This document shows, piece by piece, positions 36,662 through 47,039 of a stretch of DNA of 64,000 nucleotides. Each line of letters starts with the position of its first letter. Position 1 is the stretch's first letter. The position numbers and the translations under genes are program-made. A model generated the notes under the pieces. It had not been told where the DNA came from, did no database searches, and worked only from the letters and a program-made list of their open reading frames with translations. The stretch is from Symbiodinium natans (lineage: Eukaryota; Sar; Dinophyceae; Suessiales; Symbiodiniaceae), in contig CAJNDS010001890.1 in the NCBI GenBank assembly GCA_905221605.1, positions 997,501-1,061,500 on the forward strand, written 5' to 3'.

Positions 36662-37250
36662 TGCTTATTGCTTGGGCGCCCTACATATAGGGAAGTGATC
36701 GCTCATCTGTATTCGGACCCTCAGGAGAGGGTTGCTGGTAGCTCCGTCGGTGGGAGTGGCATCTCAAGATGCTTTGGTTACATAGTTGCCTGCCGGCACC
36801 TGAAGAGACATCCCGTCTCTTGACGGCGTAGCGATCAAGCAACTAATCCAATGTGGTAGAGAAGATACTCGCAATGACGCGCTTTACAGGAAGCTTACAG
36901 CTTCACGCAACGGAATCAGGAGCGTGGACTTCAGACGGGTACCAAAAACAGAAATCGCAGCTTACACTGAAAATGACGGCACACCCATGTGACGACCCTC
37001 AGGAAGCCCAACACCCCCAAAATATAGGGGGAAAGGCACCTGAGTGAGGCCCTGACTCTCCTTAAACCCTAAGCCTGAAATCAGGTGCATCACAACTCAG
37101 CTGCATTTAGGAGGGTTTAGGGATTTTAGGGTGCCACAGTGCTGCCTCCAGGGACACATCAAGCTCTCCGCCAGTAAGGTCCTGCGGATTTGGCACGAAA
37201 TATACAAAGAATATCAAAGGACCTCCACACCGAGAGCCCGAATAAGGTTG
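36662..37250. other. No confident gene
   Basis: The region 36690-37045 is less repeat-like and has a 64-codon plus frame (36853-37047) without recognisable motifs. Confidence 0.35.
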
Positions 37251-37356
37251 TGGGGGTTTCCGAAATAGGGTACCCTTTTTGGGGGGGGGGGGTTCCTAGT
37301 AAGTCCTGGTGTTTTGTGGTCTATGAGTGGGAGCCCTATTTTGGGGAATGCCCCTG
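37251..37356. repeat. Family C element copy
   Basis: TGGGGGTTTCCGAAATAGGG is mirrored by CCCTATTTTGGGGAATGCCC, with a G-run at 37279-37291. Confidence 0.6.
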
Positions 37357-37484
37357 TAGCGTAGGGATACAAGCCCGCAGCGTTGAGTGGTCTGACTTGC
37401 ATCCCGGAACACTTCGGGTTTAGGGTGAGCCACCGTCAAGCCGACTCGTGTATCCTAAACCACAAACCCGACAAATCACACACC

Positions 37485-37670
37485 CTAAGCCCTACACCAT
37501 CCTACACCCTGAACCCTAAACCCTATACACCCGATAGCCTCAACCCTACACCCAAAACCCTCAACCCTAAACCCTGAACCCTAAACCCGAAACCCTGAAC
37601 CCTAAACCCTATACACCCTAAACCCTATACACCCTAAACCCTCAACCCCAAACCCTAAATCGATAAGGAT
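37485..37670 (-). repeat. CCCTAAA/CCCTATACA array
   Basis: Mixed CCCTAAA, CCCTGAA and CCCTATACA units. Confidence 0.85.
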
Positions 37671-37836
37671 TCCAGCCAAGGCTTCAACCGGTAAGCGATC
37701 TAGACGCTCAGGCCGTCGCCCTTTCCTCTTCCCGGCTTGCACAACAGCCCCGAAACCCCTACTTGAAGGATCACTTGGGTAGTTATGAGTAGGGTTTAGG
37801 GTTTAGGGTTTCGGGTTTGGGGTTTAGGGTTTAGGG

Positions 37837-38034
37837 CTACTTGCAGGTTCGTGGGTAGATGTAAGTAGGTTTAGCAGTGCCCTAAATACGGTTAAAACCA
37901 GCTATAACTCTAGTTTCCTACTTTGACCCCCACTTCTGAACATCCATGAATCTCCAAGTCCAAGTAAACCTATAACTATGGCTATCCTACTGCGACCCCC
38001 CTAACCTATAACTATCCATGAACCTCCAAGTAAA
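37837..38034. repeat. Family B element, compound
   Basis: CTACTTGCAGGTTCGTGGGT is followed by two mirrored arms (CATCCATGAATCTCCAAG near 37940 and ATCCATGAACCTCCAAG near 38015), as if two elements were nested or tandem. It begins at the edge of the candidate exon 38041-38125. Confidence 0.6.
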
Positions 38035-38040
38035 CCCCGA

Positions 38041-38125
38041 CCTCGTCCAGCGTGCCACTGAGTGTCAGCGTGAAGGGCGTGGTGCGGGAGATCGGGTCTG
38101 GAACCAAGTTGATGCTGACCTGGTT
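38041..38125 (-). CDS. Candidate exon, possibly ML-like beta-sandwich domain
   Basis: The minus frame reads QVSINLVPDPISRTTPFTL then TLSGTLDE. Pro-rich entry followed by F-T-[VL]-T-[VL]-S-G-T-L-[DE] resembles the ML (lipid-recognition, NPC2-like) family, but the fragment is only 28 residues. Family B element abuts its 3' edge. Confidence 0.4.
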
Positions 38126-38737
38126 TAGGGTTTAGGGCATGTTTAGGGTTTAGGGTTTAGGGTTTCGCTCGGGGAGCCCCATACCCTTACTTCTCCAATA
38201 ACCAAGGGGGAAAGAAGGTTAAACTCTAATATTCCTACTAAATAAGGAAACCCAAAAAGTTTAAAGTTCAACTAAAGGCGAAGTAAGTGCCCCGGCACCC
38301 TTCAAGCACCTACGGCTGAAGGTGCTGTTTTTTTGTTGGTGGTGCCTTTTCTACTTTGTGTTGCGCTTCCTCGTCTAGGAAACCTCATTTGGGAAACATG
38401 TTCCGATCATCTTCTTGAAGCTTCTCAAGCCGCGTAGTGTCATTTCGCCAAGCCTAAGGGACAATGAGCAGAATCCAAATTCTAACTACAACCTGAAGGC
38501 TTCAATCTAAGTCTTTTTTGTGTTATTTGTAGGGGGTTCTAGTATGCTCCATCAAAGAAGGTACTGCATTAGGAGCCTTCAGGCGGGGTACAGGGTTTAG
38601 TTTAGGGTTGAAGGTTTAGGTTGTTATTTTGGGTTCCGCAGAGTCTCCTCATCAGATGCTGTGGGCAGTGAGACCTTTGCCCATACCGGTGATTAGGGAC
38701 ATTGCGGGGTCCAGGGTTTAGGGTTTTAGGTGGGGAT

Positions 38738-38825
38738 GCTGTTTCGAATCAGGGTCCCAATGAAAGATATCTCGGAGGGGGTCGGAATGCTAAACGGCCG
38801 CCAGCTCGAAGACACGCGAACAACA
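38738..38825 (+). CDS. Candidate exon, unknown protein
   Basis: The plus frame reads MLFRIRVPMKDISEGVGML then NGRQLEDTRTT and stop. It is more coding-like than the overlapping frame. Product unknown. Confidence 0.4.
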
Positions 38826-39029
38826 TGAGCACAATGACCCTGCAAACCCTGGACCCTCAAAGGGAATCTACCAGCACACCCGGAACTCTGGCCAAATTAG
38901 GGTTTAGGATTTAGGATTTAGGGTCTAGGGTTTTAGGTCTTACGGTTCAGGGGCTTTGTGGGCGTCGTGGACCAACCGCTGGGCCACTCCGCGCGGATGC
39001 AGGAGATTCTTCGGGATTTAGGATTTAGG

Positions 39030-39250
39030 TGGCAGCCGGAGTGAAGCCGCTGCGATGGCCTTCTTCTTGCCTGCCTCTACCTTGGCCCACTCCGGTTCTG
39101 CGACCGCGCGGAGGTACAGCCACCCCACCGATGATGCCGGCAATGTTGCGCATTGCTGTGGCACGATGATGACGTCGTGCTGACGGAAGTGGTCCAAAAT
39201 AAGCTGCGTGGCCTCCTCGGACAAACCGTCCCGCCAAGTAGGCGCTGGAA
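39030..39250 (-). CDS. Candidate exon, 3' half of an island split by telomere-like insert
   Basis: The minus frame reads VPAPTWRDGLSEEATQLIL, DHFRQHDVIIVPQQCATLP and AVAEPEWAKVEAGKKKAIAA. The upstream half (39273-39370) reads into it in frame if 18 nt (two CCCTAAA units plus a CGAC copy) are left out. No family recognised. Confidence 0.5.
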
Positions 39251-39253
39251 CGT

Positions 39254-39271
39254 CGGTTTAGGGTTTAGGGT
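39254..39271 (-). repeat. Two CCCTAAA units between CGAC duplications inside coding sequence
   Basis: On the coding strand CTCGAC is followed by CCTAAACCCTAAAC and then CGACGTTCC. Dropping one CGAC and the telomeric bases (18 nt) restores an uninterrupted reading; as it stands the repeat brings in a TAA stop. Confidence 0.6.
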
Positions 39272-39272
39272 C

Positions 39273-39370
39273 GAGGTCGGGGTCGCCTTGCGCAACAATG
39301 CCCTTCGCTTCCTCTTCACCGGATCCTTCTTCGGACTCACTTCCCGATGGGGAGTTCTCTGTCTCCTAGA
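39273..39370 (-). CDS. Candidate exon, acidic segment, 5' half of the split island
   Basis: The minus frame reads ETENSPSGSESEEGSGEEE then AKGIVAQGDPDLD. It continues in frame into 39030-39250 after the telomere-like insert. A long CCCTAGAA/CCCTAAAA array abuts its upstream side. Confidence 0.5.
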
Positions 39371-39570
39371 ACCCTAGAACCCTAGAACCCTAGAACCCTA
39401 GAACCCTAGAACCCTAGAACCCTAGAACCCTAGAACGCTAAAACCCTAAAACCCTAAAACCCTAAAACCCTAAAACCCTAAAACCCTAAAACCCTAAAAC
39501 CCTAAAACCCTAAAACCCTAGAACCCTAAAACCCTAAAACCCTAAAACCCTAAAACCCTAAACCCTCACC
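39361..39570 (-). repeat. CCCTAGAA block then CCCTAAAA block
   Basis: About nine CCCTAGAA octamers pass into about eighteen CCCTAAAA octamers with one CCCTAGAA reappearing near 39517. Both are octamer variants of the telomeric unit. Confidence 0.95.
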
Positions 39571-39673
39571 CTGAACCTCCTAAATCCTGAAACTTCAAGT
39601 TGCAAGAAGCCACAGCTGGGCTTCCCACGTCCGAAAGGTGATCGTGGGCCCCACCGCAGTTTGTGACCTGGAC

Positions 39674-39745
39674 TTTAGGGTTTAGGGTTTAGGGTTTAGG
39701 GTTGAGGGTTTAGGGTTTAGGGTTTAGGGTTGAGGGTTTAGGGTG
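39674..39745 (+). repeat. TTTAGGG/TTGAGGG array
   Basis: Ten units with TTGAGGG at two regular positions, a higher-order pattern of about 35 bp. Confidence 0.85.
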
Positions 39746-39980
39746 TATCTCAGAGGTTCCTCTAGTGCGATTGATTTCTTGGGTAGCATGTCATACCAAG
39801 ATAGGACCACATGCTTCAAGAGGTTAGGTGCTGGTCGAGCTCACAAGGACGGTCAAGGGGCACTGCGCCAGGACAGTCAAGGCTGTCAACACAAGGCTGC
39901 GGCCATACTCCGCGGCCTAATGTGGCATTCGAGCCGGCCACCAAACTCCTCAGGCTCCAAGCCCCCCACAAAACCCCCAC

Positions 39981-40055
39981 TGGGGGTTTACGAAAGTAAG
40001 GGACCCTTGATATAGATAAGGGCCCCACTAAGGTATCCCTAATTTCGCAAAGCTC
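39981..40055. repeat. Family C element copy
   Basis: TGGGGGTTTACGAAAGTAAG is mirrored by CCCTAATTTCGCAAAGCTCC. Confidence 0.6.
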
Positions 40056-40344
40056 CAATATACGTATGCCCTGAAACCAGCAACCAGCCACTGAGCAGGC
40101 AAAGAGCGAAGCAGTGCCATAAAGCAGGTCAAAGCAAGCAAGCGACAGGCTGCAGGGGATGGATGTAAAAACCTTCCACGATCTCCGAACCGGGGCAGCT
40201 CCCCTGAACCCCAACTCACCTCAAAGCCTCCAAAATGCCGATAATCCGCAAACTTGCAGGCCCTAAATCCCTTCAACCCCTAAACCGATAAATCCATCAA
40301 CTCTGAAGGCCCTTACCCTGAACCCTACATCTCTTAAACCCCTT

Positions 40345-40465
40345 CGGCCGAAGTAAGGCCCAAGCAGATGCTGCTGTGGCAACAGAAGCCAAGCCCAACA
40401 CTCTCAGCACCTTCCCAAGAAGGCGCAGTAGTCTTAAATGCGAGGAAGGAGGCGGCGTTTTAAAA
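40345..40465 (+). CDS. Candidate exon, unknown protein
   Basis: The plus frame reads AEVRPKQMLLWQQKPSPTL then SAPSQEGAVVLNARKEAAF and stop. Product unknown; the opposite-strand frame is also open. Confidence 0.35.
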
Positions 40466-40952
40466 TTTAGCTGCTGCATCTATTTTGTTCCTTGCTATTG
40501 TTGTTATCACGACCATGCTGATAGCTACTTTCTACTAACATGCGTTTGCGTGTTGAAATATCAAGGCGGGAAGAGAGCTACCCGACGCACAGAAAATGCC
40601 TGAAGCATCCCACAAGCCTTGTGCTTCAGAGTTGCTACTAGGGTACGTAGTCTTTCTGCACGGGTTTTCCAAGTGTGAATTTAAGGCCTTTGGCAGGTCA
40701 TGGCAGGTACATAGCTTGGCTGTTAAGGACGGAGTTTGCCTGGGCTTCGTTCCCTAAACCCTAAACTCTAAACCCTAAACCCTAAACCCTAAAACCTTTT
40801 CTGTTTAGGTAGTATCAATAGGGACTAAAGGATCCTCAGAGCCCACCTTTGGCTGACCTTGCAAGAGGCAATCACAGCACAATCACAGCCAAGCGCCCGG
40901 CTCCACGCTAAGAGTAGTTACATGGTCCTTTGATATGGTCCCTGTATTGCGG

Positions 40953-41055
40953 ATTCCTGTTATACCCCTTATATACCCCCCAAAAAAAAGCGCTCCCCCC
41001 CCACCCCCCCCCCCCCCCCCCCCCCTTCCCAAAAAAAAAAAAAAACTCCCCCCCG
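40953..41055. repeat. C-run and A-run low-complexity block
   Basis: Runs of A (40982-40989), C (about 40996-41024) and A (41031-41045) occur in sequence. Translations giving runs of Pro or Gly here are artefacts. Confidence 0.9.
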
Positions 41056-41065
41056 CCCCCTGCTT

Positions 41066-41163
41066 CAACAAGAAACGGGGCCCTGGCGCGGATTGAGGCC
41101 ATGGCTTCGTCAGCTGCTGATTGGGCTGCTGCTGAGCGCTCTTGGATGCTTGCATACGTCTAG
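41066..41163 (+). CDS. Candidate terminal exon, unknown protein
   Basis: The plus frame reads TRNGALARIEAMASSAADW then AAAERSWMLAYV and stop. Helical, Ala-rich. Product unknown. Confidence 0.4.
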
Positions 41164-41435
41164 GAACACTGGCTGAATTAGCAGGGTAGTCTAACTAACT
41201 CAAGAGTACTATTTCTAACATGAGTTCATTAGAGTCCTCCACATGATCATGGTTGGAAGCCTTTGAAGTGGCTAGCTCCATGTTCATGACTGCCGCCTTT
41301 GGGATCGGCGGTCCGCAAGCAACCCCGAAACCCCACAACTCTGTAGGCTATCAACAAGCATGTATGTACATACAGGGAGAAGGGCAAACTAGAAGCCCTA
41401 AACCCTAAACCCTAAACCTTAAACTCTAAACCCGT

Positions 41436-41550
41436 ACGTGGAGCCTCAGGCGCGACCTACAACAGGGTCTCCCGTAGCCGCCCGAGCTTCTGCCGTGTCC
41501 TCCTCGTCCGACGACATCACCTGGCGCGATACCCAGCTCAAAAGGTGGGC
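41436..41550 (+). CDS. Candidate exon, unknown protein
   Basis: The plus frame reads VEPQARPTTGSPVAARASAV then SSSSDDITWRDTQLKRW, between a CCCTAAA patch and a TTTAGGG array. Low-complexity Ser/Ala linker type; product unknown. Confidence 0.45.
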
Positions 41551-41931
41551 TCATATGGTTATAAGGTTTAGGTTTAGGGTTTAGGGTTTAGGGTTTAGGG
41601 TTCAGGGTTTAGGGGTAAGTACAGAAATAAGTACAGTTGCAATTGGTTGGTAAGTACCATGAACCTCCAGGTAGGGTGTTTTTGGGTAACCCGCTGTACC
41701 GAGTACAAATAGCACAAACAACAGTAACAAAAGCAAGTAGCTCTTATTTGCTGAATTTCTCGTATATTGCATTACATTATCTTGTGTTTTTATTCGTATA
41801 TTTCATACAACTACAAATATTAAGGTATTGAACTCACCTGTGCTGATTCCAACCCTCTTCCTTTTGTGATCGGGGTCAAGTGTTGTAGACTCCTTTGGAT
41901 GCCCCCGGGCGCTCTGCCAGAGAGCATAGCA

Positions 41932-42040
41932 TGGGGGCCTGAATGATTCGAATAGGGCTTTGGGGGTTATTGCAGGAAAATTACAAAGGGACCCTAAGGG
42001 AATACTATTTGTAATATATGTATTCCGACCCCTATAAAGG
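41932..42040. repeat. Family E element copy 2
   Basis: GGGGGCCTGAATGATTCGAA at the left, TTTGGGGGTTATTGCAG inside, ATGTATTCCGACCCC at the right. Confidence 0.55.
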
Positions 42041-42277
42041 AGGGTCCCTTGACTGCCAAGCTGCCCTATAAAGGCCGTTTTAAGGGGTTCTCCATCCTGG
42101 TATAGAAGCCTTCAATCCGAAAGCCTGAGCAACGGCCAAAAGCACTGAGCGCTTCGCAGCCAGTGAGAGAGGGGGTGGCCTCAGCGGTTTAGGGTTTAGG
42201 GTTTCGGGTTTGGGGTGGTTTTGCTGTCCTTAAAGAGGACGGGGTAATTACAGACGAATGGGTTCGAGCGAGAGCGA

Positions 42278-42490
42278 ATGCGCGAGAGCCTCTGCATGCG
42301 AGCGTCTGCAAGACAGGGGGAAGGAGAACGTCGGAAGCAAAGCACAGAAGCCGAATCTCAGAACATCAACGAAATCCCTGAGCCAGAACACCATGCACAA
42401 CTAGCAGCTGCAACTGCGCGGAACCTTGTAAGACAAGAAACAGCATGTCCAATATTTTTCTTCCCGGGACTTTTTCTTGGTAATGATTGA
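42278..42490 (+). CDS. Possible exon, charged protein
   Basis: A 70-codon plus frame reads RQGEGERRKQSTEAESQNIN then EIPEPEHHAQLAAATARNL. Hydrophilic, coding-like, but unsupported by any motif. Confidence 0.3.
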   Translation: MRESLCMRASARQGEGERRKQSTEAESQNINEIPEPEHHAQLAAATARNLVRQETACPIFFFPGLFLGND

Positions 42491-42536
42491 TTCTTCTGTA
42501 CTAGCCTCCATCCTAAGGACCGAGCCTGCCGACCCT

Positions 42537-43675
42537 AGCCCTAAACCCTAAACCCTAAACCCTAAACCCTAAACCCTAGACCCTAGACCCTAAAAACCCT
42601 AAACCCCAAAAATCCCAGCCCGCTGAGTTCCCAGGCTCTCTGCCGGCGACCATGAGGGGCGGGGGAAACTTTCCCAGTCCGGAGGCCTCCCACATCGGGC
42701 TTTAAGGGTCTACGGGGGGTTAACCGACCTAAACCCTAAACCCTAAACCCTAAACCCTAAACCCTAAACCCTAAACCCTAAACCCTAAAGCTCAGGGCCC
42801 ATTGGGTAGTAAGTACTAACTGTCCTCGCCACATGGGCACGGCTCCTCTACATGTAGCCCTTCTTAGGGCGTAGGGCTTAGGGTTTAGGGTTTAGGGCTT
42901 AGGGTTTAGGGTTTCGGGTTTAGGGCACCCCGAAGTTCTCTACAAGTAGCCCCTTCTTCCCTCCCACCCTCTCACTACCCCCAAACCCCAAAGTTCTGTG
43001 GAATGCATTGTAAACTGCGGCCCCATAAGTAAGCTTTTCTGAACATCCCCTAAACCCCAAACCCCAGAACCTAAACCCTAAACCCCAAAACCCCAAACCC
43101 TAAACCCTAAACCCTAAACCCCAAAACCCCCAACAGCCCCAAACCCTGAACCTCCAATAAGGCTGGCTCTCGCTTAACAACGAACCCGATCCCGCAACCC
43201 AACTATAGAGGTCTTCACAATACCACTGGGGTTTCGGGTTTAGGGTAGCTATGGGTAGTATAGGGGCCTTGAGAATTTTAACAGGTTTTGAAGGTCATTC
43301 TAGTCTAGTTACATACAAGTAGGGTCAACAAGTAGTAACAGTTCCGATCCCTATAGTACTTTGAACCCAAAATCCCCCAGGCCTAAACTCCAACACTCAA
43401 CACTCTTAAAACACCCTAAACCCAGAACTTCAAACCCTGAACCCTAAACCCTAAACCCTAAACCCTGAACCCTGAGCCCTAAACCCTGAACCCCCATAGC
43501 TCAAGCTTCAGATTCACACTCAGGCCTCAAGGTTCGCATCCGGAAGCTTGGATCCCTTCGAGGTTGGGGTTTAGGGTTTAGGGTTTAGGGTTTAGGGTTT
43601 AGGGTTTAGGGTTTAGGGTTTAGGGTTTAGGGTTCAGGGTTTAGGGTTCAGGGTTTAGGGGTTGGGGTTGAGGGT
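42537..43675. repeat. Cluster of telomere-like arrays in both orientations
   Basis: CCCTAAA at 42537-42600, nine units at 42727-42790, TTTAGGG at 42865-42925, CCCTAAA/CCCCAAA at 43050-43150 and 43430-43495, then about fifteen TTTAGGG units at 43565-43675. A small island at 42618-42700 (plus, AEFPGSLPATMRGGGNF) may be an exon. Confidence 0.85.
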
Positions 43676-43719
43676 TGGTGCGGGGCAGGGGCATTTGTTC
43701 TTGTTGCTGTTAGAGCCTG

Positions 43720-43819
43720 TTGGGATGCTCCCCCTGCAGCTCCTTAATAAGGATGATCATAGTGGGGGGGCACTTTCATCCCGATGAAGGAGCCGTTAGT
43801 ATAAGGGGGAACATCCCAA
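43720..43819. repeat. Palindromic element, family A copy 5
   Basis: TTGGGATGCTCCCCCTGCAG is mirrored by AAGGGGGAACATCCCAA, with CTCCTTAATAAG/GATGAAGGAG inside. Confidence 0.8.
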
Positions 43820-44031
43820 TGTGTCTGGGATCTGATGGACATCGGGCTTTGCGAGGCTGGATCTTGGTGCAATTGGCTAGAAAAAAACACGTGTCACTTG
43901 GCTGTTTCACCCAAATTCCCTTCGACAAAATTCTGGATCTGTATATTGTGTTCGACATTGACAACTTTCTATCTGCAGCCTGCAGAACTTGAACAAATTA
44001 AATTCTCGCATGCTGGGCTTCAATGTCTGTG

Positions 44032-44694
44032 CTAGCCCTGGAAGATACGAACCTTCTCAAGCCGGGCAGCACGTGCGCTCAGAACAACTTGACGGATCGA
44101 AGGAATAGTTGCCACGAGCTGACTTTTCCGATTTATTTTGAGCGTCGCAAGACTAGGCTCGAGCAGCGTGTACATCAACTTTGTTCCGATTCGTCTGCGT
44201 TCGCCCATAGCAAGATTGAGAAGTTCAACGAATGCTGTCGCAGATTCAGTGTATTGTTCCCATACATGCGATGTTAAGCCGCTCTTTCCCCGCGCGCCAT
44301 GCTGAATCGTTGTCCCTTCCCGACAGCATCTCAAGATGATCCTTAGAGCCATATGCACTGTGGACCCCATCTTGGCAAGCTTCGTCGACATGCAAGTTTG
44401 GTTTTGGGGTGGGAGTGGGAGAAGATTTGGAGTCATTGGGCCTTTTAGATCTGAGGTTTGTTTCTTGTTCATTTTGTGTTTCCAGCGCGTACGTTTTTCG
44501 GAACAGCTATTAGATGTGCGAGTTTGGGAAGCCGGTTTGGTTGAACTTATAGAGGCAGCTCTTTGAATTGTGGTCCTGTTTTGGGCGCAGAGTAGAACTT
44601 CTAGCAGAGACCCAATTGGGGAGCACAGTTTCAGGGAACTGGTCATCCCACCATGAGATCCTTTTGAAAACCTAGCATGAGGAATTCCAAACAA
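44032..44694 (-). CDS. Possible 220-codon open frame, unknown protein
   Basis: The longest stop-free minus frame outside the LINE and the peptidase gene. It has basic, Ser/Thr-rich composition with segments such as SSLKLCSPIGSLLEVLLCAQ and ESATAFVELLNLAMGERRR. It lies in a 900-bp stretch free of telomere-like text. No motif recognised, and shorter plus frames overlap, so it may be chance. Confidence 0.35.
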   Translation of the reverse strand: MFGIPHARFSKGSHGGMTSSLKLCSPIGSLLEVLLCAQNRTTIQRAASISSTKPASQTRTSNSCSEKRTRWKHKMNKKQTSDLKGPMTPNLLPLPPQNQTCMSTKLAKMGSTVHMALRIILRCCREGTTIQHGARGKSGLTSHVWEQYTESATAFVELLNLAMGERRRIGTKLMYTLLEPSLATLKINRKSQLVATIPSIRQVVLSARAARLEKVRIFQG

Positions 44695-44934
44695 CTCCCA
44701 AGGCTCCTCCTGGCATGTTAAACCCTAAGCCTTCAAGCAATTATAGGGTTGTTTAGGGAAGAGAAAATTCATGGGAGTAGGTACCCTAAACCCTGAACCC
44801 TAAGCCCTAAACCCTAAGCCCTAAACCCTAAGCCCTAGGGAACTTTAGGCAAGCTTAGGGAGCCTTAGGGAGTGGGGGGGTTAGAGAAGCTTGGGTTACC
44901 TACCTTCTGGAACCTCCCTTTCTTAAGGACCCTC

Positions 44935-45050
44935 TAAATCAAGGGACTAAAGGAGGGACCCTTCTAAGGGACCAACATTAAGTGCTGCTTAGGTATATAC
45001 GGGACAATAGAAGGTATATAGATGTGTTATATAGGGGAAGACGATGAAGG
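44935..45050. repeat. Family H element copy 2
   Basis: Shares AGGTATATACGGGACAATAG, AAGGTATAT and TATATAGGGGAA with 440-556. Confidence 0.5.
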
Positions 45051-45074
45051 GCCGTCTCCCCCTTGTATCCCTTG

Positions 45075-45185
45075 AACAGAGGCTTTGGCGGGCTCGGCCT
45101 CTGCAATCAGAGCCTGCGTCTGGAGAAGGTCGCCAGCTGTGACCTCCGGGTCCAACGCCACCTGCGGCTGAGGCCGCCTAAGCCC
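45075..45185 (-). CDS. Candidate exon, unknown protein
   Basis: The minus frame reads QPQVALDPEVTAGDLLQTQ then ALIAEAEPAKASVQGI. Coding-like, flanked by degenerate repeats. Product unknown. Confidence 0.45.
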
Positions 45186-45559
45186 CGGAGGTCTTCTTAG
45201 CGAGACGTTAAAACCGAAACCCTAAAACCTAAAACCTGAAATACCCTAAACCTTAAACCCGAAAACCCTAAACCCTAAACCCAGAAAAGCCCTAAGCTCG
45301 TAACCCTAAAAGGGTCTTCTAGGTTGGTGGGAACCCCACAGAAACGGTAGGTAGCCCCTTCGTTTATTCTGAAACACCCACATGACGATGACAATATTCT
45401 CGCATCCTATACAATTTAGCATGGGGGGGGGGCCTTTGCTAAATCGCAACCCCCAACTCAAATACGTCAAAGAGGCTGAACCCTAAAAGGCCCAAACCCC
45501 AAACCCTAAACCCTAAATCCGAGCTCCTAAATCTGAAAATCAGCGAAATCCTGAACCCT

Positions 45560-45626
45560 GGGGTCTCCGGCCGTGCGCTCCAGGTGCAGAAGGAGCCCGC
45601 GAACGCGGGCGGCTAAAGCCTCGAAG
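45560..45626 (-). CDS. Candidate exon, unknown protein
   Basis: The minus frame reads LHFEALAARVRGLLLHLERT then AGDP. Short and helical; product unknown. Confidence 0.35.
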
Positions 45627-45680
45627 TGCAACCCTAAGGGCTTAGGGTTTCGAGGCTTCCGATTCTCATGCCCTATAAAC

Positions 45681-45795
45681 CCTACTTGGAGTCTTGGAGG
45701 TTCATGACCAGTTCTAAGTAGGTTTGCAAGTGTTCTAAGGTTATATGTGCATAGTTTTCACCCTACTTACAACTACCTGCGAAACTTCCAAGTAC
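45681..45795. repeat. Family B palindromic element
   Basis: CCTACTTGGAGTCTTGGAGG is mirrored by CTACCTGCGAAACTTCCAAG. Confidence 0.65.
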
Positions 45796-45827
45796 AAACT
45801 CTAAACAATGCCGGATAGTTTAGGTGT

Positions 45828-46811
45828 TCAGGAGGCGTCGAGGGTTTGGGATTCAGGAGCCCGAAGCAGACACTGAAGACAAGGAAAACGACTGACAAAA
45901 GTCCCTGCTAGACCTTGCAAGGTGATGATGGGCGCGATGTTTTCGAACTGTCTGCCCTGAATACCCCCGAGCCAGGGACCAACCCAAGCTTTGCCCATTG
46001 TGCGCACAAGCGAGATTGAACCCTTTGTATGTACCCCCTCCCCCCCCCCTGCCTCCCCCCTCCCCGCATGCCAAATACAATAAAGACGCTGTGCACACGA
46101 CCAAGAAACCGACTTCTCTCTGCGTAGGCGTTGATCTGTATTATGGTCTCTTTCAGGAGCCTCAACTATGTTGAAGATGCAGTTAAATCCGTAGACACAC
46201 TGCAAAGAGGGCCTGACGTGAGATAAACATCCCATGTGGAGCCCAACCGATGTGATGCGAGAAAAAGAGCTCGTTAGCAGGGCGGCAGGGATGGACGATT
46301 TAGGGGTACCTCAAACCCCCATCCAGGAGCCCTGGATGGAGGGTTCAAGGGTTTTCGGACTTGTGCTCTGGGGATGGATGGCTTATTTCGTGACCATTCG
46401 CGTCTCAAGGGTGAGGCATGAAAGAGGTTTAGGGTTTAGTGGCTTCAGTGCTTCGGGGTGTTCAGGCTCGGGCCTTCAGATTGCGGACGGATTATTAAGG
46501 GGTTAAAAGTTGGCTAAGAGGGTCTGAGGGGTTATGGCCACAGAGGTCCTCAACCCACAATCGCAAACCCCAGGGTTCAGGGCCTTTTGAGCTTAAATGG
46601 GTCTTGGATTTCTAATGACCCCTAGTTCATGGTTGGGATAGTATTAAAACTTAAAATCTATACTGTACTCCTTATTGGGCTTAAGTACCCTTAAAAATGA
46701 AAAAATGTTACCCAACTATGACCTGGCCCCGGTCGGTAACAATCCTGGGCTGGGACCCGTTGTGGTCGGTGAACCTGCACCCTGTCAAGCCCAAAATCAA
46801 GCCCCAAACCT
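45828..46811. other. No confident gene
   Basis: A C-rich low-complexity stretch lies at 46036-46065. Frames at 45828-46235 (-) and 46234-46506 (+) are open but without motifs. A diverged family B element lies near 46610-46725. Confidence 0.4.
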
Positions 46812-46908
46812 TTGGGATGTTCCCCTTAGACTAGCAGTCCTTAGTCGGGATTAGAGTACCCCCTATTCTAGTCCCTACTAAGGACTGGTAGAAGGGTGAA
46901 CATCCCAA
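46812..46908. repeat. Palindromic element, family A copy 6
   Basis: TTGGGATGTTCCCCTTAGAC with AGCAGTCCTTAGT is mirrored by ACTAAGGACTGGTAG with TGAACATCCCAA. Confidence 0.8.
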
Positions 46909-47039
46909 CCCATTTCAACAAGCTCTATAAACTCTGATCAGTTTGAATCTGGATACCCTGAGGCCAACTATCGCCATTGCGCTGCACAACATGCCTAAAT
47001 CCTAAACACTAAGCCTAAACCCTAGGCCCTAAACCCCTA

